10,685 nt of DNA from Planctomycetota bacterium (lineage in GTDB: Bacteria > Planctomycetota > Brocadiia > JAJRTI01), in NCBI GenBank assembly GCA_024278415.1, contig JAJRTI010000091.1, positions 1-10,685 of the forward strand, given 5' to 3'. Under the pieces are notes generated by a model. It was not told the DNA's origin. It saw nothing but the letters and a program-made list of their open reading frames with translations, and did not search any database. Positions 6,227-10,685 of this stretch are shown here, one piece after another. Every line of letters begins with the position of its first letter. Position 1 is the stretch's first letter. Made by a program: the position numbers and the translations under genes.

Positions 6227-9200
6227 ATGAACCGATGGCTACCCACGGCAGCCGCGCTGCTCGCGTGCGCGCTTGTGCAGGCGAGCGAATGGTACGAGCT
6301 TCCCACGTCAGTCAAAGATGCCGACAAACGGCTCGGCGAGTTGACCGCGCAGCTCAAGAAGACGCCGAAGGACGCGGCGCTCAACTTCGAAGCCGCCAAG
6401 ATCCTGCACTTCTACAAGAATGACCAGAAGGCCGCACTCGCACATCTGCGCACGGCCACGGAGGCCAACCTTGGCGACGCGGCCGCGTGGAACCTGCGCG
6501 GGCTCACGGAGTCCGCGATGCTCGACTTCGCGGCCGCAATCCGATCTTCGCTGAAGGCCATCAAGGCAGATCCCGATCACCCGGCCTCCATGGGCGCGCT
6601 GGCGCGCGTGGGCCAACTCCGTGGCCAAGTGCGCGGATACAGCCAGAGGGTCAAAGCCCGCCTCGAAGCGCTCTACAAGCGCCAAGACTATCGCAACCCA
6701 GATGTGCGGGACGGCGTGCGGCGTCTCCTCGAGCAGCTCTACGAGGAGAGCCGCAATATGGCCGCGGCCGAGCGCGTGCGCCGGGACGCGGGCTGGGTGG
6801 AAGAGTGGCGCGTCGTGGGGCCCTTCGGCAAGTTCATGGTGGGCGCCATGGGGACCGCGTTCCCACCCGAGACGGAGGACCAGCCGCAAGCCCAGTACAT
6901 CCGAGACCCCGCCATGGCCGGCAGCGGCCGCGAGACGCTCGCACCCAAGACCGGCCGGTTTATCCGCGAGGTCGTGCGGCCTGGCAGCGACACGGAGGAA
7001 GGCGCCTACTATTTCACCACGTACGTCAAGGCCAGCCAGCCCACCGACGTGCTCTTGCACGTGGCGAGCGGCTACTCGCTCAAGGTCTTCGTAAACCGCC
7101 GCGCCGTGCTGGCCTCGGACCGCCTCTCGTCGTGGCAGCCCATCGTGCATGAACAAGGCCTCCGCCTGCCCCAGGGCTGGAGCAAACTGGTCGTCAAGCT
7201 CATGGCATCCAAGCGCGCGCGGCCGTCGTTCCGCCTTCGCCTCCGCGGAGCCAATGGCCTTGCCGCGAAGGTGGCGACGCAGGCGGAGTTCGGCAAGTTC
7301 CCGTCAATCGCCAACCAGCCGGCGCCGGCGACTTTCGACGCGTACATGGGCAGTTGGACGAAGTTGGGCAAGCTCTGCGCACAGAAACCCGCGCCGGCTT
7401 GGCCGGCGCTCATGCTCGCGCAACAGCACGCCGAACGCGGCGACCGCGAAGAAGCAAAGGCGCTATTCTTCGCCGCGCAGAAACGCCTGCCGCGGTACGC
7501 GCTGCTGGCCCAGGCCATCGGCGACCTGGTGCAGACCGACCTGAGCCTCTACCCCAACGTGCGCCGCAGCCGCGCGCGGGAGTGGTACCGCAAGTCGCTC
7601 GAGATGTGGCCCGACTGCGCTATGGGGCTCGATCGCCTGAGCCGGCTCGACATGCTGGACCGCCAGCACAAGGAAGCTCTTAAGAAGATCGCGGAGTGCG
7701 AGAAGTTGAAGCCGGGCCTGCCGGCTTGGATGCAACGCCGCTATGAGGCCATGCGGGCCAAGGGCTGGAACTACGAAGCGCTCCAAGCCTACCGCGCGCT
7801 GGACGCCGCGCTGCCTGACAGCGCGCGGGCCGCGGAGCTGGCCCTCCCCTACTTGGAGGACAGCGGCAACTTCGACCTCTACCAGCAGGCGGCCCGCAAA
7901 ATCGCCGCGCACAACCCACGCTCCTCTGCGCTGGCCTCCTTCTACGAGCGCAGCCGCCAGTATGCAAAGGCCGAGGCAGAGTTGGCCCAATTGGCCACGA
8001 TCCGGCCCTCCAGCGCATTCATCCGGCGGCGGCAGGCCATCGTGCAACAGAAGCTGGGCCGCTATGGACCCGCGCTGGCCGACTTCGAGCGCCTCCGCCA
8101 GCTCGAAGGCGACACGGCCGCAGTCTTCCTCGCGCGCGCACGCCTCCAGTGGCTCATGGGCGACGCCAAGCCGGCCCTGCGCAGCCTAAAGGACGCCTTC
8201 CGGCTTGCCCCCAGCGACGTGCGCCTGCACCGCAGCCTCGTACTCTTGGGCGTGCCCGACGTGACCGAACGCTTCGCGGTCACGTACGAGCAGGTCATGG
8301 CCGACCGGCAGCACCACGACCTGCCCCACCCCGGAGTCGCGTCCGCCTTCCTGCTCGACCAGGCCATTCTCGTGCTCAACCCCGATGGCTCGTCAGTCGA
8401 GCGCGTGCACCAGATCGTGAAGGTCTACAACAAGAAGGGCGTGGCGGATTGGGCCGACGTGAGCGTGCCGGCGCGTGCGGAACTCCTCGAGCTACGCACC
8501 ATCAAGCCCGACGGGTCTGCCCTCGAACCGGAGCGCATCCCCAACAAGCCGACGTGGACCATGCCCGGCCTCTCACCCGGCGACATGGTTGAGATGGAGT
8601 ACCTCGAAGTCAACGCCCCGCCCTTCTTCCCCGGCGCCTACCTGGGACCCGTGTTCAGCTTCAAGGACGAACGCATGCACATGGAGCGCTCCCAGTACAT
8701 CATCGTCGCGCCCAAGGAGTGGAAGCTGACCATCGACGCACGCAACCGCGCGCCCAAGCTGTCCGAGACGCTGTTGCACGGGCGCCGCGTATACAAGTGG
8801 GAAGCGCTCGCATCGAAAGAGGCAGGCGACTTGCCCAACTCCGTGCCGCGGTTCGAAGCCTTGCCCTCGGTGCGGGTCGCTTACAACGTGACGTGGCAAG
8901 ACGCGCAACACAAGATCATTTCCGGCATCGCGGGCCGCACGCGGCTGTCGTATGAGTTGAACCAAGTCGTCACAACCATCGCGGCCAAGCACAAAACCGC
9001 CAAGGCGAGGCTCCAGGCCGCGTACGACTACGTGAGCGACCACATCGACGGCACCGTGTCGACCGGCTACTTTGGCATGAGCGCAAGCGCCATCCTGTCA
9101 GTCGGCAAGGGCAACCGCGTCGTGGTGCTGAAAGCGCTGCTCGACGGGCTGGGCGTGGCGAGCCAGTTCGTCGTGGTCGCGCCCCGCACGGGCCCCCACA

Positions 9201-10072
9201 TCTCGCGCAAGTGCCCCGACATGTACGGCCGCTCGTTCACGTCGTGCGTGCTCAGGGTCAAGATCGAGGGGCAGGACGACGTCTGGGTGGACACGTCTTT
9301 CCGCCATCTTCCGCTGGGCTATCTGCTGCCCGCGCACCGCCAGTCGTGGGGCCTCGTGCTCGACGCCCGCGAGCCCAACCCTCTCTTCCTCACGCCCGAG
9401 CAGCCGGACAGCAAGGATCTGATCCGCACGGAGAGCGAGATCGTGGTGTCGCCAAGGGGCGAAGCCAGCGCGACCGTGCGGGAGTCGTACATCGGCTTGT
9501 TTGGCGCGACGATGCGCGATAGGTTTCAGAAGATGCGCGCCCCCCAACGCCGATATGCGCGCGAGCGCCGCATCGCCGCGCTCAACTCCGGCGCCACGCT
9601 CACCACCTTCGAGATCGACGACCTCAAGAACTGCCCCAAGCCCATCGTGTTTCGCTACAGCTACACCGCTCCGCGCTTCGTGCGACTGGCCGGCAAGCGC
9701 GGCGCGATGCGCGTCGGCTTCTACCCCATGCTCCCGGGACGGCGCTATGCACGCGAGCGTGCGCGCAAAGCCGCGCTGCTCGTGTCCTGGCCCATCGTGG
9801 TGGAGGACGTCGTGCGCATCAAGCTGCCAGTCGGCATGACCGTCGTGATGCCGACGAACGTGGACCAGAAGACGCCCTTCGGCCAGTGCCGCTATACCTA
9901 TCGAATGGACGGGCAGGTGCTCGTCGCAGAGCGCTCGATCAAGATCCCTATCCAGCGCGTGCCCGGGAAGCTCTACAAACGTTTCGCCGACTTCGTGCGG
10001 GGCATCGACAAGGCCGACCTGCGGGAGATCGAAGTCCGCGTCACGCCCACCGCGGTTCCTAAGAAGGCATAG
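6227..10072 (+). CDS. Exported TPR/DUF3857 paralogue with degenerate transglutaminase-like domain
   Basis: This 1281-residue protein repeats the plan of its upstream neighbour: signal sequence, N-terminal TPR-like helices (about 30-170), beta-sandwich with WRVVGPF at 194-200, further TPR helices (about 385-690), DUF3857-like region (about 700-880), transglutaminase-like fold (about 900-1025) and a beta-rich C-terminus. The C-termini align clearly, both sharing a KTPFG/RTPFG-type segment and an F-x-x-F-aromatic stretch. The active site is lost: an ungapped alignment puts Lys961 (VGKGNR) at the Cys position and Ser1006 (FTSCVL) at the His position, while Asp1022 (WVDTS) remains. It is therefore probably a pseudoenzyme, scaffold or binding partner. 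Export may be by cleavage after VQA (residue 20); a lipobox-like LLAC at Cys14 leaves a lipoprotein possible. The start at 6227 has aagga seven bases upstream; the longer frame from 6074 overlaps the preceding gene and adds low-complexity sequence. Confidence 0.85.
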   Translation: MNRWLPTAAALLACALVQASEWYELPTSVKDADKRLGELTAQLKKTPKDAALNFEAAKILHFYKNDQKAALAHLRTATEANLGDAAAWNLRGLTESAMLDFAAAIRSSLKAIKADPDHPASMGALARVGQLRGQVRGYSQRVKARLEALYKRQDYRNPDVRDGVRRLLEQLYEESRNMAAAERVRRDAGWVEEWRVVGPFGKFMVGAMGTAFPPETEDQPQAQYIRDPAMAGSGRETLAPKTGRFIREVVRPGSDTEEGAYYFTTYVKASQPTDVLLHVASGYSLKVFVNRRAVLASDRLSSWQPIVHEQGLRLPQGWSKLVVKLMASKRARPSFRLRLRGANGLAAKVATQAEFGKFPSIANQPAPATFDAYMGSWTKLGKLCAQKPAPAWPALMLAQQHAERGDREEAKALFFAAQKRLPRYALLAQAIGDLVQTDLSLYPNVRRSRAREWYRKSLEMWPDCAMGLDRLSRLDMLDRQHKEALKKIAECEKLKPGLPAWMQRRYEAMRAKGWNYEALQAYRALDAALPDSARAAELALPYLEDSGNFDLYQQAARKIAAHNPRSSALASFYERSRQYAKAEAELAQLATIRPSSAFIRRRQAIVQQKLGRYGPALADFERLRQLEGDTAAVFLARARLQWLMGDAKPALRSLKDAFRLAPSDVRLHRSLVLLGVPDVTERFAVTYEQVMADRQHHDLPHPGVASAFLLDQAILVLNPDGSSVERVHQIVKVYNKKGVADWADVSVPARAELLELRTIKPDGSALEPERIPNKPTWTMPGLSPGDMVEMEYLEVNAPPFFPGAYLGPVFSFKDERMHMERSQYIIVAPKEWKLTIDARNRAPKLSETLLHGRRVYKWEALASKEAGDLPNSVPRFEALPSVRVAYNVTWQDAQHKIISGIAGRTRLSYELNQVVTTIAAKHKTAKARLQAAYDYVSDHIDGTVSTGYFGMSASAILSVGKGNRVVVLKALLDGLGVASQFVVVAPRTGPHISRKCPDMYGRSFTSCVLRVKIEGQDDVWVDTSFRHLPLGYLLPAHRQSWGLVLDAREPNPLFLTPEQPDSKDLIRTESEIVVSPRGEASATVRESYIGLFGATMRDRFQKMRAPQRRYARERRIAALNSGATLTTFEIDDLKNCPKPIVFRYSYTAPRFVRLAGKRGAMRVGFYPMLPGRRYARERARKAALLVSWPIVVEDVVRIKLPVGMTVVMPTNVDQKTPFGQCRYTYRMDGQVLVAERSIKIPIQRVPGKLYKRFADFVRGIDKADLREIEVRVTPTAVPKKA

Positions 10073-10089
10073 GCGAGGGGAGACCTCGC
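10073..10089. terminator. Possible terminator hairpin after the large-gene pair
   Basis: The arms gcgagg (10073-10078) and cctcgc (10084-10089) pair around a ggaga loop immediately after the TAG stop at 10070-10072. No T-tract follows, so it is not a classical intrinsic terminator. The 27-bp inverted repeat 60 bases downstream is a stronger candidate for stopping or protecting the transcript end. Confidence 0.3.
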
Positions 10090-10150
10090 GATGGTTGCCA
10101 ACCTTAGCGAGGATGCTTGCCCGCTCCCCCTCCTTGCGCCACGCGCCTGA

Positions 10151-10223
10151 CGCCTGTAGTGCTCACGTCAGTGAGCCTCTGGCAGCCGCGTGGGGTGGCT
10201 CACTGACGTGAGCACTACAGGCG
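10151..10223. repeat. Perfect 27-bp inverted repeat
   Basis: The left arm 10151-10177 (beginning cgcctgtagtgctcacg) is the exact reverse complement of 10197-10223, with a 19-base loop at 10178-10196. This would form a very stable hairpin in DNA or RNA. No T-run follows the right arm. The position downstream of the two-gene unit suits a transcript-end structure, but the perfect long arms also fit a mobile palindromic repeat. Confidence 0.8.
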
Positions 10224-10268
10224 CGGGAGGCGCAAACATCGGTTACGATCTTGGGAAGGAGACCTCTT

Positions 10269-10454
10269 GTGCGCGCCCGGAAGCACCACTCTATGCCTTA
10301 TCAAGGGCGGAGTTTGAGCCAGGATGAACGCCGAGAGGTAACACTTCAGCCGATTGCAACAGCCGTTGGCCCCATGAATGTGCGCGAGTTCGATGGACAG
10401 CATTTCCGCTTGACGAAAGGCTGTTTGGAAGCCCAACGGGCTTCCGGCTTCTAG
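10269..10454 (+). CDS. Doubtful small open reading frame
   Basis: A GTG at 10269 lies seven bases after aaggag (10256-10261), a good ribosome binding site, and opens a 61-residue frame ending at tag 10452-10454. The translation is basic and polar, with no signal peptide, membrane segment or recognised domain. Against it, about 60 percent of third codon positions are G or C, clearly less biased than the neighbouring genes look, and the last residues translate a hairpin repeat (10427-10445). It may be an unusual small protein, a decayed gene, or chance. Confidence 0.2.
   Translation: MRARKHHSMPYQGRSLSQDERREVTLQPIATAVGPMNVREFDGQHFRLTKGCLEAQRASGF
10427..10445 (+). repeat. Hairpin of composite repeat, copy A outer part
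   Basis: The arms ggaagccc (10427-10434) and gggcttcc (10438-10445) pair around an aac loop. The inverted partner at 10629-10645 has the same fold and loop when read on the other strand, with one stem base pair changed. Nine bases separate this hairpin from the next one at 10455-10487. Confidence 0.7.
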
Positions 10455-10487
10455 CCCAGGGTTGCGGCCGCAGGCCGCTACCCTGGG
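10455..10487 (+). repeat. Hairpin of composite repeat, copy A inner part
   Basis: The arms are 15 bases each, 10455-10469 and 10473-10487, with one mismatch and a gca loop. The outer words are cccagggt and accctggg. The inverted partner is at 10585-10618, which keeps the outer words and differs inside the stem. Confidence 0.75.
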
Positions 10488-10509
10488 GCCAGGGCAGTCC
10501 TATTGAACT

Positions 10510-10563
10510 TCCCCCCCCCTCCATCCGCCCGCCCTGCAGGGCGGGCGGATGGAGGGGGGGGGA
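10510..10563. repeat. 54-bp perfect palindrome without a loop
   Basis: Bases 10510-10536 are the exact reverse complement of 10537-10563. The left arm begins with nine C after a T and is nearly all pyrimidine; the right arm ends with nine G before an A; the centre is ctgcag. It sits at the midpoint of the paired hairpins on either side. A loop-free palindrome this long would extrude as a cruciform or fold on single strands during replication. Confidence 0.85.
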
Positions 10564-10584
10564 GCGAAGCTGTGCGCCTCAAAA

Positions 10585-10618
10585 CCCAGGGTTGCGAGCT
10601 TCGCTCGCGAACCCTGGG
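10585..10618 (-). repeat. Hairpin of composite repeat, copy B inner part
   Basis: The arms cccagggttgcgag (10585-10598) and ctcgcgaaccctggg (10604-10618) pair with a single bulged G. It is the inverted counterpart of 10455-10487: both have the cccaggg/ccctggg base, and their outermost bases are equally far (81.5) from the centre of the 54-bp palindrome. Confidence 0.75.
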
Positions 10619-10628
10619 CTGATATCCG

Positions 10629-10645
10629 GAATCCCGTTGGGATTC
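10629..10645 (-). repeat. Hairpin of composite repeat, copy B outer part
   Basis: The arms gaatccc (10629-10635) and gggattc (10639-10645) pair around a gtt loop. Read on the minus strand it is gaatccc-aac-gggattc, matching the hairpin at 10427-10445 except for one stem base pair that has changed on both sides. Confidence 0.7.
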
Positions 10646-10685
10646 AGATACCCCCAACACGCTGCATTGCACGGAAGCTTTGACG

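Larger units (their letters stand above)
10073..10685. other. Structured gene-free region at the right end
   Basis: These 613 bases contain no secure gene. They hold a small hairpin right after the stop codon, a perfect 27-bp inverted repeat (10151-10223), a possible 61-residue open frame of doubtful reality, and a symmetric nest of five stem-loops (10427-10645). The last 40 bases show nothing I recognise. Confidence 0.7.

Noticed and set aside
10310..10331. Resemblance to the start of 16S rRNA (gagtttga then caggatgaacgc)
   Set aside because: The intervening bases are missing and the sequence does not continue as 16S, so it is probably coincidence.
10386..10396. tRNA T-loop-like gagttcgat
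   Set aside because: No T-stem, acceptor stem or anticodon arm can be folded around it.
10427..10645. CRISPR array
   Set aside because: The repeated units are inverted, not direct, there are only two copies, and no regular spacers or cas genes are present.

Overview
The window is a high-GC bacterial chromosome segment with four plus-strand genes separated by unusually repeat-rich intergenic DNA. The combination of a secreted nickel superoxide dismutase, a UroD-superfamily methyltransferase-like protein, giant exported TPR/DUF3857/transglutaminase proteins and many small palindromic repeats suggests Planctomycetota or a related lineage such as Hydrogenedentota, Lentisphaerota or Verrucomicrobiota. 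This placement is inferred from gene style; no rRNA or other taxonomic marker is present.

Layout: positions 1-573 hold no convincing gene but carry several stem-loops, including a symmetric three-hairpin element at 267-448. A 159-residue Ni-superoxide dismutase precursor follows (574-1053), with a good ribosome binding site and a signal peptide that would expose the essential N-terminal His. A short hairpin-repeat spacer leads to a UroD-family protein (1133-2287). Another spacer with copies of the same hairpin repeat, in both orientations, and a possible promoter leads to two very large, consecutive genes (2499-6173 and 6227-10072) separated by 53 bp.

The two large proteins are paralogues. 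Each has a signal sequence, a beta-sandwich with a W-x-V-x-G-P-F signature, TPR-like helices, a DUF3857-like region, a transglutaminase-like fold and a matching C-terminal beta-rich region. The first keeps the Cys-His-Asp triad (C917, H960, D973). The second lacks the Cys and His and keeps only the Asp, so the pair looks like an active enzyme beside a pseudoenzyme or scaffold in one transcription unit. This is the best candidate in the window for an undescribed protein system. The substrate is unknown.

Positions 10073-10685 hold no secure gene but are packed with structure: a perfect 27-bp inverted repeat, then a nested, nearly symmetric arrangement of five stem-loops centred on a 54-bp perfect palindrome without a loop. 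Two of the hairpin families in the window show paired compensatory changes between copies, which points to selection for, or copying through, a folded single strand.
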